64,000 bases of DNA from Pegea sp. RAD2-039 (taxonomy: Eukaryota > Chordata > Thaliacea > Salpida > Salpidae): assembly GCA_034620365.1 (NCBI GenBank), contig JAQGEQ010000192.1, forward strand, positions 1,855,001 to 1,919,000, read 5' to 3'. A program made the translations under genes and the position numbers. The notes beneath the pieces are model-generated. The model saw only the letters and a program-made list of their open reading frames with translations. It was not told the DNA's origin and did no database searches. The stretch's first letter is position 1; each line of letters opens with the position of its first letter. Below are positions 17,246-30,924 of the stretch, one piece after another.

Positions 17246-17510
17246 TTGTCTAACCAAAAATATTTAGAAAACTATTATCTGCAAAATGTAGGCCTATTTA
17301 ACCACCGGTGGTTTGCTGATTTTAAACAGTTTATTGACAGTAAAGCAATTGCCTACGATTCTAGCTTTAAACGGCCAGTAAAGCAACTAGACGGCTTGAT
17401 TTTAGTAAATTTTTATAAATTCATAAGGCATCTGATCAACTCTCGCTATGCTTGACTGCGTCACACAAACCTTGAGTGTCACGTGATGTAGTTAAGTTAG
17501 ATTATTCCGA
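17246..17510. other. GC-elevated island, possible element relic
   Basis: A 69-codon frame (17246-17455, no ATG start) lies in a patch with clearly more GC than its flanks. It includes a perfect 14-bp palindrome AACCACCGGTGGTT (17300-17313) and, just after it, a TCACGTGA octamer (about 17478). No family is recognised. It could be a transposon fragment or a regulatory patch. Confidence 0.3.
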
Positions 17511-20500
17511 TCGCTTATGACAGTTGTGTCAAAGATAAAAACTAATTCATTGATTAAAAGTAGTAGGGCCTCAAAATCAGTAGAATAATACTAATTGATA
17601 ACTTAATTAAATTTGAGATTTTAATTTAAAGCTTTCTTGATCTGATCTTCCTCACTATTTGACATTTTAAAAGAATTTTCTGCAAAGTTTAAATAAATGA
17701 CTTAACATTTGCTAAAATTATTATAGATAAAAGATAGTAATTAATCTGGACTTAAAATTCAAATTAAATGATTTATTATTTCATTTTAGGTGTTAAAATA
17801 GAATTTAAAAAGAAATTTTCAACAGAAATTAATATAATCTGAAATATATCTTTATAGCAATAAAATACTTCTTAAAATTTTATAAATTAATCACTAAAAC
17901 TTTTTTAAAAGTTAAATATGTTTAATTGATTATAAATAAAGGAAAATAAGCTGCTTTAAGTTAATATTTTGAAATAATTTTGTTCAAAGCAATAAATATG
18001 TTTAAAGTGAATATAAATATTTGAATAAGGAAACTTATTAATTAATAAATATTTATTAAGTTGATAATTTATTTACATTTAACTAAAATAGGTAATTTTG
18101 ATTTCTTCATATGAATGATAGCAATCTAGTTTTGATTATATCATTGTTTGTCATGAGACAAACTATGTTGGGGATATTGTTTGAAAAAAAGCTCATATAT
18201 TCACATGCTGCTTATATATTTATTTAAACTTCGGAAAACCCTTTCAACTAATTTTTACTGATAAAAAAGAATTAAATTTTTATTTTATCTTTGATTTGTC
18301 AACAACTTTTTTAGGTTAAGTTTAAAAAGTTTATTTATCAAATTTTCTAGCTTATGATGGTTAAAGAAAAAAGCCATTAAAATTGTTAGTTTCTCTCAAA
18401 CATTATGTCAACATGTTATAATAGAAGAAATACAATAAAGGATTTTTAATAATTGGATAATAAATATTAAATAAATAAAAAGAATAAGTTTTGAATAATT
18501 TTAAATCAATTGGTTAATTATAAAAATCAATTTGAAAGTATTTGAATAAATATTTTATTTGTTAATAACAAATTCTAAATATTATGAAAGATTTAAAGAA
18601 AAAATTACAGAAATTGTTTTCCCAAGAACTTGTGAACATTTATAAATGAATTAATATGCTTGTATATGAATTAAGAAAGTCAGAGCTGTTAGAAAATTCA
18701 TTCGAACATTGTTAAACGAACAATAAGCACAGTGTTTAAAACGAAAAACAAATATCTAATTTCATATAAAATTAACATTGAAATAGAAACTAAAAATTTG
18801 AAAGAGGTTTATAGTAATTGAAAATGATTATAGAAATAAATATTTCAAGAAATTTTGTGATTAAATCTTTCAAATGGTGTAAACCTTTTTTTTATTTGGC
18901 AGTACTTTTTGCACAAGTGTTAAGGTAGTTTCAATTAACTTGAAAATATTTTTAGTACTAAACAAGAACAACATTTTGTTCTATAAAGTAACTGGTAGTC
19001 TAACAAGTTTTAAAGTTTTGTTTTATAAATATACAATTAATAATTTTAAACTTAAATTTTAATGCAAATTTATTTTTTCCATCTTAAATCCATGAGGTTT
19101 TCTCAAAGTCTTGAAATATTTTTAACTTTCACACGTCGCCATATCTTAATCCAACATAAATAAAATTTTTTATATGTTTTACAAGAGATGAAAATAAGAT
19201 AAAGATAAAACAAGCATTTACAAAAACTGCTTCGGCGTGTTTATTTGATCTTCAGTCACAAAGGTCACGTTACTAACTAAAAATTTAATTTTCTTCTTTA
19301 CTTTGGACATCGAGAACTCCTAGATCTGATGACAGATTTTTAAACAATTTTGCTTGATCATTTAAGCGTGAACGATGTAGCTAAATAATCACGTGGTAAG
19401 ATTCTGATTTTTACAACTTACTTATTAGTTAGATGTTTTGTTTTTGTCTTGTGTAATATTTTTGTATTTAAACCAAAAAATAATACCTTTTGAGAGGTCA
19501 TGTTAATAAAAAATTCCAAGAATTTTCAAGAAGTATTTCAGTAGAAGCCATGAGTGGCTTTAAATTATGTTTATTTGAATGGAGAAGAAAGTATTTGTAA
19601 AATTTCGTTTCTAACCAAATCCAGTTTTCAGCCAAATTCTCTGTTTCATGATTAAATTGAATTTCTCCGCCAAATTTCGACTACAAAACTATTTTTTTTT
19701 AATTTATTTTTATTCTATCATCAACTTTACTAAAAGAAAATTTGAAACTGATTTTTTTCATGTTACAAAAAACATTAAAGATATTTTAATCTGTTTTATT
19801 ACACCAACAAATACTGTATAATAAATATGAATAGGATTAAAAGGAAACAGTTTTTAAAGAGAATTAATTTTTAACTTTATTGATAATCAAACTTAAAGTC
19901 CTGGTTATAGGTTTGATTATTCAGAAAAGGTCTTTTAGGTCAAAGTTCAAAAATTCAGATCAGAAAATTCTTTAGGCAATTGAGCTTTTTAATGTAACAA
20001 TCAAACTTACAACTAACAGACCCATGTTTTATGTAGCACATGTCACAACGCTTAAAGTAAGTAAAACTGATAGAATCCAATAAATACTAATTCCAAAAAA
20101 CAGATTTTAAAAATTAAAAACAGAAAACATGTGTTTTTAACAAATATCATCATACTAAAATTATGTAGATAACATATGTTATTTATAAGCTCAACTTTTT
20201 AGCTCAACAAATAATAATCAAGATATAATTTGAACTACAAAAGAGTGAAATAAAGTTGGATTATATCGTAACTTGCTTTAAAACTTGTTTGTGCTTTCTA
20301 ACAATCTTTTAAACTAAAACCATTATAAGCCAGACGATTATTGATCTAATTCAATTTATTATTAAACAGTAATATAAATGATTAAGACTAATGATGGAGC
20401 AAAAACTTTTTAGAATAAAAAAACTTTAAAAATGGAAAAATAAAAAAATAGAAAGGTTTTTTAAATACTCACGGGAGAAATTATAATATTAAAAATCAAA

Positions 20501-22380
20501 CCTACTTGAATTTGTTTGCTTACCAAAGATTTGTACAGCAAGATAAGTACCATTAGCCAAGTTTATTTGAGTTTGCAGTAAAATTAGTGAGTGGCGTCTA
20601 TTTCGCATGTGATTAAATGCTAGTGTAAATAATTCAGCAAAAACAAAATAGCAGATTCTGATTAAAAACAGTTAGCTAACGCGAAAAAATTCATCAATAG
20701 GGTCTGGTAATAACATTTTGTACCACGAGTGTGGATGAAAATAAACATCTTTATAAAAATAAATAAACAAGCATGGAGTAAAAAAAGCTACAAGCTAAAA
20801 AACATGATATCTGAAGATGAACATTATTTGTCTGCAACCATAACATTGAAAGGATACAATCTTATTTCTAATCAATAGAGAAGTAATTATTTGTTTAATT
20901 TCTGTAAATTACAAAATATAATCATGGTAATAGAACATGCCACTGTATTAAGATTTGAATTGAACTGTTTTAACGGTGATTAAGTTTGAATTGTAAGTTT
21001 GGTTACTTCTGAAAAGATATAAAAAACCAACAGCTTATTTTCTAAGTAAGCTTCTGATAGTGCGTTTTTGAGGACTAGATTTTTTATGTTTGAAAATGCT
21101 TATTGAAGTCTGAAAGGATTTAAAAGCTCTATGGAGGATAATCACAGAGTATAGTTTATAGCTGATTCTTATGATTCAATCAAAAGAAAAACTGTTTTAG
21201 TTTTAAAGTTTTTAATTAAATAAAGCTCCTAAGACATGCTAAGTAAATACAAATCTTAGTGCTATAACTTATCTTAAAGTAATCGTAAATATTTAAGCAA
21301 GTTTTCTTATCATTAGGTATTGATTTTCTTTATATAAGATTTGTCATCGATTTTTACAAGTTTGTATGTTTACATAAATTTACACTAACTTTTCAATGAG
21401 AGTAAGACATTAAGTTTTGTAAAAATAGCTTCAAGTAATTTGTAGTTAAACTATGATAACTGCCTTCTAATTTCTACTTTTAAATTCTTCCTTCTATCTT
21501 ATTTCTTCGATTATTTTTCGTTCGTGTTTGGCTCGATTGAATTTATTTTACTAATTCTCCTATGTCTTTTATATTTAAATTTTAAATGTGAGTTGAAACA
21601 GCAAATATCTTTTGATAACTAAAAAAACTTTAAAATATTTTTTACTGTAAAAGTAATGTTTAAAAACAAATTAAAATCTTCAAAATTACTAGTTTTAAAG
21701 ATAATTCTATTAGATTGTCAAACATAAAATAAATAAAAGCCATTTTTGTTGTTAAAATTCAGATATAAAAAATTCTCAAAAACTTTTTTTCGACTTCATT
21801 TAAATAAAAGATAAATTGTAGATGATCAAGATCAGAATAATTAAATTAATATCATTATTTCACATTATAATCGTCAGAATTTGGAATGATATTGGTCTTT
21901 GACTGTGGATTTTATAAACTGGCACTGCAAAGATATTACATTAACTGATTTTTGAAGTTTTTAAAAGCAAGTAGTTACTAGGCACGTCACACCTCAGTGA
22001 GCTTTGAGAGTAACCAATCGCAAAGAAATTTTTACGAAAACGACAAAAACGTTAATAAATTTCAGGATATATGTTTTTGATAAAATAAATTTGAAATTAA
22101 AATCAAAATCTTACATGTTTAAATCAGATCTATCATCATTACTAGCAAAGTGTTTTTCTTCGAACTAATTACTTTCCAAAACTAAACAACCATCAAAAAC
22201 GCCAGAATTGATGTCTAACAAAACACTTTGGTTTAACCTATCAGAATTAAGCAGCATGTTTGTATTGTGATGAATACCTTCTGTTATTACAACATATAAA
22301 CTATTTATGTTTTTAAGAGCAACATTAGGACTTTGTTTTTAAAAACCAACAAAAGAAAAGTTACTGCGATTTGGATCAAA
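17511..22380. other. Gene-poor AT-rich tract
   Basis: Mostly very AT-rich, with no supported exons, RNAs or mobile elements. A CACGTG-containing site near 19390 is isolated. Confidence 0.5.
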
Positions 22381-22429
22381 GACCATCTGTTCAAACAACC
22401 ATCAACATAACCATAAAAACACTCTTAAG

Positions 22430-22760
22430 CTATTAAACTCACCATTTAGTTACCAGATTCATCACTGAATTGATCATCAATCAACTAACCAACCAGCCAC
22501 TGAGTTAATCAACCGACAAATTGCTTTTAAAGAGCACACAAGATTTTTCCAGGGGTTAAAAAGAAGTGCAACCATTAGACAACCAAAAAACTCAGTATTT
22601 AACCAGCTCACCAGACTAACAATTAGATTTATAGTAAAATTAACCCACTAAGCAACCAATCAACTACTGAGTAATTATCAAGCTAATTAGTCATCAACTA
22701 AAGTCGACGAGCCAATTTATTGATACATCAACTAACAAGCGAGCTATATAACAAGTTAGA
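22430..22760 (+). repeat. Degenerate AACC/CAACTA-type tandem repeat
   Basis: The top strand is A- and C-rich with recurring CAACTAACC, AACCAACC, CAACCAATC and ACTGAGT words at irregular spacing. It looks like an old, diverged simple or minisatellite array. The unit and borders cannot be fixed by eye. Confidence 0.4.
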
Positions 22761-23094
22761 ATTTGTCCAAAATAAACTAATTTGATTATCATTAATTAAT
22801 AAATCAGTTAAAATACTCTGGTTAACAGCCGGTTAAGTAACTAAATAAATTCAGAAATATTTACAAATATCAAATTAAATGAATATACGCACATGTAGTT
22901 CCAAGTCACGTGATCAACGCTCAGTAACAAGTGTCTTTAAATGTTAAAATTGAAATAGCTCTATTTAACAAGAGCTGAAGTAAGGTTATTTTTGAATGAA
23001 TTACGTCATCATAACTTCAATGACGTCATCACATCTGCATTACATCAAAAGCTACAAAGTTTAAGTTTGCTGAAAGATATTCTGTTTAAGAAAT

Positions 23095-24530
23095 TAATGT
23101 CATCTTCATTCCTTCCTTAAATCAACTTGTATCGATGTCTGGCGGCGACCACAAATGTGGCTCTTCCGGGCAAAGCAGTGGAGCGGAACAAGCTCTGATT
23201 TTGATTTCAATCTTCAGAAACTTGCAAATGACTTTTTCGTGGAAAGTGACAAACAATAAAAGAAAAAAAATCGAAGAAAAAATCGAAGGAAACTTTTAAT
23301 GATAATGGACGATATGGGTCAGTTGAGCGTAAAGCCATTTTCGGAGTTTACACCGGTGGCTTAAACCTTGAACAAATTAGATAAAGATTACAAAAGAGAC
23401 TTCTAAAGACTTCTTGAGAAGCTCCATAAGAAAACAAAGAGTTTTCTGTGGAAGACTCCCCGTTGCTTTGAGGGACAGATAATTTGTAGCTTACAAAAAA
23501 AGGTAAAAATAACTTTTAAACAGAACATCTCATCAATTGAAGAGCTTTCATCTTTTTTTGCCACAAAAACGTCTCAAAATTACTTTCAAATTGTTTCAAT
23601 TTTATATGCAGCCTTAAAAGCGAAAGAAAAATTTGATTAAAATTTAAATTGTTTAATCTAAGCTGATCAAAATATCACCACAGTGGCTTCTAAGGTTCAT
23701 TTCTGTTTGGGAAACGTTACATCAATACAATTAACAAAATTGTTTTCATCTTCGGGGATTTTTGAGTTAGTTTCAAAGTGGGGATTCCCCTAATTTGTTC
23801 CATTCCAATGCCAGAAGGTTCAAAAGCCAATTTATTACTAATCCTTCCGAAATATTCTTCTCTAATCATAAAGATAACGAACAATGAATCTTATTAGTTG
23901 CTAGGATACAAGTGGTCACGTGACAAGATTGCAGATGACGTCATCGAACACATGACCAAGAGTTGATTGAAGAAAGAAGCAAAAATGAGAGAGAGGAAGA
24001 AGGCGCAAAGAAGAAAAAAGGAAATCTCTTGCTGCCTGGAGGGCCTGAAGGCAACTAAATCTGGATGAAAAGATTTTATAAAACATTTTTAGCGCGATGT
24101 AGGGATAAGTGGTGGGCAGGACACTATATGAGGGGTAAATAGAAGACAAAGGGTTTTTGTTGCTACTTTTTCTGTTTATTTGATCTTTTGTCGAAAGTAA
24201 TCACAAAAATGATGAAGAGATTGAAACAACTGCTACAGGTCACTTCAAGGATGTTTCTCTTCGTGAAGATAGCTTCGCGAGTGTTTGCTGACGTCATCAG
24301 CGAGTCGATGAAAGCAGAATTCGATGCACGTGAAGTTTTCGCTGAAATCTGACTTCTCGTTGATTCTTTGTATCGAGTTACTTTGACAGATCAGTTGATA
24401 TTTTTATTGCTGGTAATCGAAAACTGATTCCCGGTGAAGCTCATTCCAAGCCTCGAGCTAGATTTAGATTATTTGATTTTTTATATTTAATTGAAAGACT
24501 AAAAGTTTTCTTGAAAATTATTTGAAGATT
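23095..24530 (+). pseudogene. Coding-like relic upstream of the GPCR, unresolved
   Basis: GC is raised across this stretch. One frame (codon starts at positions equal to 1 modulo 3) from about 23098 to 23700 reads as plausible protein, with segments such as SSDFDFNLQKLANDF, NKLDKDYKRDF and RLLEKLHKKTKSF, but is broken by several in-frame TAA codons. Further on, at 24209-24352, an ATG begins a 47-codon ORF, and a last open segment (about 24400-24530) carries AGNRKLIPGEA. I could not join these into a gene with consistent splice sites and recognise no family. It may be a decayed gene or exons of a gene I failed to model. TGACGTCA and TCACGTGA octamers are dense here. Confidence 0.3.
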
Positions 24531-24567
24531 AAAAAATGAGTTTTAAATGAATGAATAAAAACTGAAG

Positions 24568-27500
24568 ATGACGACTAATGAGCATTTCGGTATCATGAAG
24601 GCTTCTTTGATAGAATATGGGATTCTATTAGTTCAATGCTTATGTGGAATTGTTTTGAATATTGGCATCTTAGTTCTATTCTTTATTATGAAGCAGGTAA
24701 GTTGACAGAAACTTGTTTAAATTTGAATCAAACTTTATTTTCACAACAAATTGATTTTTATTATTCAACAAATTACTTTTTTCATACAAAATTTCCATCA
24801 ACAACTTTTGGCTTTAATACTGACTCAGCTAATTAAATCTATAAATAAAATTATTCTGCAATTAATTGATCCTGTTGAAATATCTAACAAAAAACTTCCT
24901 GAAAATGATAAACTAAATACAGAAGAAATTAGAATCACATGATTAGTACTAGATCTTATCTGATAAAAAATCTCATAAAAACAGTCATCTAGATTCAGAA
25001 GAAAAAGTCAAATTTGAATTCGTTCTTCAAAGTCATCAAATTTATATTTACTTTCTGAGAATTTCAAAACAAAACTGAATACTGTGAAAATTTCCGAAAT
25101 TATTTAACAACTAGTATTTAACGTAGGTGCGTGGATCTGTTTATGCTTCTTATATGATACAAATCGCTGTGACTGATGTTCTAGTTTGCCTGGCATGGTT
25201 CACATATTCAGCGCAAAGTATTGTATATATCAGAAGTATATTGCAAGGTTACAATGCTGTTGATAAAGGTGAACTAAATTAATTTCTTCTTTGCTTGAGT
25301 ATTTTGTAACTTACTTTAAGTTTGATACGCTAATTTTATTGTTTTAATCGGATAAAGGCTTTATAGAATAAGATTTAGAAAATTAAAGAAAAGAAAGAAG
25401 GTATTTGCTATGTGGTGCAGACAGCTTGTCAAAAATTCTACCCCAAATTTATGTGCATGTCAGATTATTAAATTAATAAGTGACATGAATATGGATTATC
25501 CTAGACTATAGTAGCAAGACAAAACTACTTTGGTTGCTATTCAAACCAGATTTAACTTCTCTCTTTAATCAATATTTCGAAGCTTTAAGATATATAAAAT
25601 TGAATATATGCCTTATTTAAAATTCTTTTTACTATACAGAAGTGATTTCAACTTATTTATTTACCAAATCGGTTAGTATATGGTCTCGATATGAAGGTCT
25701 CGGTATTGGGTTGCTTTGTAATCGTTACACATCAGTGAATTGCTCAATTTCAACATAAACCCTTTCTAAGGACTAACTTATTTACTGTTAATACTAGAAG
25801 CCAGGTAGTTGAGAACAATAATGTGATTGTTGTATGTTTACTGCTTCTTATTCTTTCTTTATTTAATTAACTTTTGCCTGCCTGGTGAAAATACGAGAAG
25901 ACTGAAAACACAAAACTTTATTATATCTAGAATCGATTTTTTATCTATTATTTTATTTCAAGGAATTTTTCGGATATGTTTCATCATCTTTTGTTCTGTA
26001 AACAACTTTCCTGTCGGATTTTCTAACTTCCTTGTACAATACCGAAAAAATCGCGGCGTTTTTTTTGTTGTTTTTTTTTCTAATGAGTTTTATTTGAAAC
26101 CATTAGAAACGAAACTAATGACGTCAAAAGTTTTTGTGTCATACAACCGACCTCAAATCAATTCTTGACCCGCGATTACGAGATGCTTGTTTTGTACTAC
26201 AGATCAGCCAATCGATAACTTCAGCTTTACCGATACACCGCTAAACGCAATTGAAGTCGTTTACTATTTCCACTTCTACATCAACATCTTCTTACTAGCA
26301 GCAATGAGCGTCGAGCGGTTTGTTGCTGTTTGGAAGTCGCTACGTTGCCAACGTTACCAGTTTAATGTAAGTTCTTATAGATCGACTATTTTGGTCGAAA
26401 ATAGCTGAGATTGACTGCTTCAATATCCGCCGGTTTTTATAAACCACCCCGTGTGATAAATCAAAGATGCCAGCGTCTAGCTGGGTCTGTTTGTTCTCAT
26501 TAGAGCATGACGACAATAAAATTTGATCGAGAGAATGCTAGTTGTAGAAGTTGTGGTGAAGGAACGCCTCTTCTGATGCTAATCATCACCAATAAAAATG
26601 CTAACATCGAATTCGAACTTCAGGAAGCTCTCGCGTTTATTTGGCGCTTTTTCTTGTTACAGAAAAAGTTCACATATGCAGTAAGTGCGCTGATGTGGTT
26701 ACTGGCGCTCATTTGTGTCCTGCCCACAATCGTAGACATGGAATTAAGTAACGGCGAGCCTGTAAACATTGAAAAGTTTGATTTCAGTTCACCGCCCGGA
26801 AAACTCTTGTGAGCTGCCCACGAAATGATTGAAAATTGTTAACCAATCATATTACAGAGATGATCATTTGTTAAGAGAAGAAGGTGAAGATTGGGTATTG
26901 CTTCTGGATTGTTGGAAACTGATGCAAGATGCTAAAGATTATCAGGATTCACATCCAAATGAAACAGTCTATGTAGAAAGTCTCGACAACATCAGTGTGA
27001 CTTCCTGTGTCATGTTCTTTGAAAACGTCACTAGTAACAAATTCGAGGACTCTTCGGACTTATTAATGACTGGCTCCGGTGAGGAGTTTGTATTGGAAGA
27101 TGGGATAGAACCCTTTCTTGAAACGTACCCTTCTGCTGATTACACTTTCAATTATACTAATGATTACATCAAGTATCGAAAAACGCGGAAAAACGAAGAG
27201 CTCCACCCAGTGGCGCAAATGGAAGAGTATCAGTTTCTTCTAAGGATTACATTTTTAACAATGATGGCTTCCCAACAAACTTCTCGAAGTCATTGTTCTT
27301 TATCTTTATCACGAAATAGCAAGATTTATGTCGTCATCATCAACATCGTCATCGGTTTCTTCATTCCTTATTTAGCGATTGTTTGTAGCTACATCGGAAT
27401 CGCTTGTATGATTAGTCGTCGCGCAAAACAGCGTCTTCAACTTCCCTCCCACACTCCTCCCACCTCCATCACTTACCTAGGAAGACGCATGTCCACTTTC

Positions 27501-28876
27501 CTACGTAGTATGGTCCACAGCCACGACTCTAACCCACAGATAGTAAAACCCAGTCCATCACTGCCCAAAACCCTAAACCACTCTGTCCCATCACCAGCAC
27601 CTCCGCCTGTCACTGTAACTGACACCAGTCGACGTAGTGACGTCATCAAGCCGCGTCAGCTGATCGGAGCAGCAATTACATCAGCCCAGCTCCGAAGGAT
27701 CAGCGGAGGATCAGCAAGCTCCGCAGAAAGCTTCCTCACGGATCAAACGTCGATCCAAACAAGTCCCGGAATCCGACTTTCACAGCCGATCTTCATCCAT
27801 GACAAGGTGATCATCATCTTCTCCATTTTTAGAATCTTTAAGACTCTTTTTAGCTACAAAGAGCAACTTCTGTCGATAGTAACTCCCCCAACAAGCGATT
27901 CTCAGCCAACGATTTCATCTTTCGCGGCTCTGATGACGTAAAGTGCAAAGTTGTTGAAGGTTAGTGACGTCATCAATCACGCTTTCATGGCGCTGATGTT
28001 GCATCTTCAGAAAAAGAAGAGGCTGTAAGTAGCGTTCGTGACGTCAGCACGCCGCTCTGCGTTCTACCTGAAAGTGTTGCACTCAAAGATGAAGCAATGA
28101 CGTCATCAAAATGTTTGATGATGACGTCATTAAAAGAACAAAATGACAGCGTAGCCAGTACATGTCAACGGATGACGTCAGAGCCAATGAAGACGACAGC
28201 GCATCGTAACGCAGAGAGACATTTGAAGATCGCGGTCACTGTAACTGCTTACGTCATCATTTTCTCGGTGTGTTGGTTGCCACAACGAATCAAATACATC
28301 TTCTATGTTCTTGAGGTATTAAATTAACACTTTGTTTTGGTATTTTCTACTTTTTGTTACCAGGGAATGAGTCATCTCGATTTAATGAGCTGTCAAGTAA
28401 TTGTTGTGGTTGTTCGAGTCATCAGCTTCTTCAGCGTGGTCCTAAACCCAATTGTATACGCCACCACTCAAAGAGACATTCGTAATTACATCCGCCGCTT
28501 GATGGCGCGTATCCGAAAGCGTTTGCGATGGAGAAGAAGCACAAAAAGTGCCGCGAAAGACACAGGAAAAGCTTCTAAAAAAGATGCAGACGTTGAAGGT
28601 GCAGCATCTTTACTTCAACCACAAAAAGAAGTGAACCCGCGACAAATCTGGCTTTCTAACCGTTTGACGCAAGCTAGTAGTTCAAATAACAGAGCAATGA
28701 GCGATGGAAAAATGAAAAGTAAAGCGATTGATGAGAAAGCAAAATCTATGGAAGATACGTTTAAGATCCCTGATCAGAAAGAGAGATTGAAAACTGAGAA
28801 AGAAGATGGTTGGAAGAAATTTAATCGAACTGAAACTTTGACGAAAACTGAAAAACTGAACGAAAGTAATCTGTGA
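24568..28876 (+). CDS. Rhodopsin-class GPCR with very long second extracellular loop, C3a-receptor-like
   Basis: An 817-aa seven-transmembrane receptor. Exons: 24568-24696, 25127-25268, 26203-26366, 26663-26808, 26858-27806, 27854-27959, 28011-28315, 28364-28876, all in phase. TM1 contains LN-IGIL, TM2 AVTD, TM3 ends SVERFVAVW (ERF in place of DRY), TM4 has the W, TM5 FFIPYL, TM6 FSVCWLP and TM7 NPIVY. The loop between TM4 and TM5 is about 180 residues (about 170-349), acidic, with four N-glycosylation sequons and a tyrosine cluster at about 284-300. The third intracellular loop is about 240 residues. KSLRCQ after TM3 resembles the WCQ/WTQ of C3aR/FPR receptors, and C3aR is the classic receptor with a giant ECL2. 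The usual TM3 cysteine (3.25) appears to be leucine. A class A GPCR is certain; C3aR kinship is inference (about 0.35). Poly(A) signal at 29265. Confidence 0.9.
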
Positions 28877-30920
28877 GGAATTGAAACTTTTTTACACTCT
28901 ACTGCCGCTTAGTGTCATCTTTTTGTATTTTTGGAAATTTTTGTTGTTTTATTGCATGATTATTGTAAGACTTATTTTTTCATACTTCCACTAATTCTCT
29001 GTCTCTTTCTTTTATTTTACTTATTATTATTATTTGTATAAATAACTGTTAGTCCACAGAAAACCAAATCTCCTAAAAAGCATTTAGTTCAACTTTTCTC
29101 TCAAATTTAAATCGCCTAAAAAGTTTATTTTGATCCTAAAATGAAAGATGATAAATTTCTCAGCTTTACACGGGGTAGAGATGTAACATAAAAATTATAG
29201 AGCAGAAGATAGCCACGTGTTTGAAGTGGTTTCATTGTATTTCGAAGTTAAATAATTAAATTTGAATAAAACAACTAAATTGAAATGAATTATTTGTCTA
29301 GAAATTAGAAAGAATCATTGAATTTAAAAGTTAGATTTGATTCTGATATATAAAACTAAATTTAGTTAGTTTGATCAAATGTAAGATTTCATAAAAAGAA
29401 TTAATAAATTTAATGATCCATTCAAAATAAGATTTTAAAAGACATCCAATACCACAAAACCCCAAAATGGAACAATCAAGCCAACCACTTATTTTATCGA
29501 CAGAAATTTTCATTGAATTTTTATGATATTTGATGCAAAATTTAAAAATCAGAAAAAATCAATTTCTGTATAAGTTCATCTACAATTTAGAAATGTATTT
29601 TTTCTTTGTGTTTAGATTTCTAATATAACATTTCTAACTCAGAGCAAAACAGGAATTTTTATTTGCATCTTTGTTCGAAATTTTTATGTATTTATAAATA
29701 AATATTACAACGATAATGATTGAATAGATAAAAATAAAAAAAAATTGATCTTCTTATAACTTTCATGCAACTGATTTAACACCAGCAGTTCAAATTGATT
29801 TTTTTTCTTTTGAATATATTAGTGAAGCATAAAAATTTATTTTTTGAAGAAAATGCTTTTTTACTTTTTTGAAATTATTTTGGACTAAATCTTTGTCTGG
29901 CTGCAATATTAATCAATTAAGCTTCTATCTATTTCTGTAGAAATTATTTATCATCAAATGACTGGATGTAACTAAAATCCTTGTTATTTAATGATTTTAT
30001 ATCAAAACAATCTCTCTGAAAACTTATTGAGTTCTTTCAAAAAAAGTTTATTTCATTTTTATGTTTAAACAGACAACAACAAATGAAGTTATTTAATAAA
30101 ACTTTGCTTGTGATGACCACTTAACTTTTTTAATCTTTAACTGTTTATTTCTCAAATACTTTTGATATAGTTCATCATCTAGTAGTTTAATGGCAGATAT
30201 TTTGTTTTGTTTCTATTGTAAAAGTTTCTGATCTTAGAAGATCTATTGTAATGTATTCAAGGCTTTTTTATACATCTTCTATTTGTGGTTATTAAAACCA
30301 GGAAGCTTACTTTATAACCAATTAACGTTTTCAAATTACTTCTTGCTAAATATTTGTGTTTGTGACTGACTGTTGACGTAAAATCCAACGTCGTAAGAAT
30401 TCGAGACTAGCTACATAAACCTATAAATTGAAAATTGATGTTTTTACTATTTCATGCACGATAAAAGATGATATTTAATACCAAGTTTCAATACTACAAA
30501 AAAACTATTTTTTATCAGAGTTTGTTAAAATTTAATTCTTTATTATTTTTAGAAAGGTTTAGAATGGTTTTGAATACGGAATGTTTGTTGTGTAGATAAC
30601 TTTTTTATACAAGTAGAACTAAAATCACTTGCTAAATATCAACTTAATATTATTCAATATAAATTTATACTGATATTTTATCTGATGTATCTTTCCATTT
30701 GATCAGAATTTGCAAAATTAAAAAAGCTTCTTGGGTATGAAGTTAAAACAAAAGTTGATCTTAGATTATATTGCAAACCAAAAAAGCAAGTAGAAAAAAG
30801 CTTAAAAAAATAATAAAAGAAACCAAAATACTGCAACTTAGTTAGACATATTTACTTATTTATTTCTGATATTTATAAAATTTACTTTTGTAAACAAAGA
30901 ATTGTTTAGACTTCAATTTC
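28877..30920. other. 3' UTR of the GPCR and intergenic sequence
   Basis: The receptor's likely 3' UTR runs to AATAAA at 29265-29270. After it the sequence is AT-rich and no gene was recognised. Confidence 0.5.
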
Positions 30921-30924
30921 GTTT

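Noticed and set aside
25660-25760. tRNA-like words (GGTCTCGATATGAAGG...GTAATCGTTACAC)
   Set aside because: No proper box B or acceptor pairing.
25827-26168. 113-codon ORF inside GPCR intron 2
   Set aside because: Hydrophobic, AT-driven, no family, and lies wholly in an intron supported by flanking TM exons in phase.
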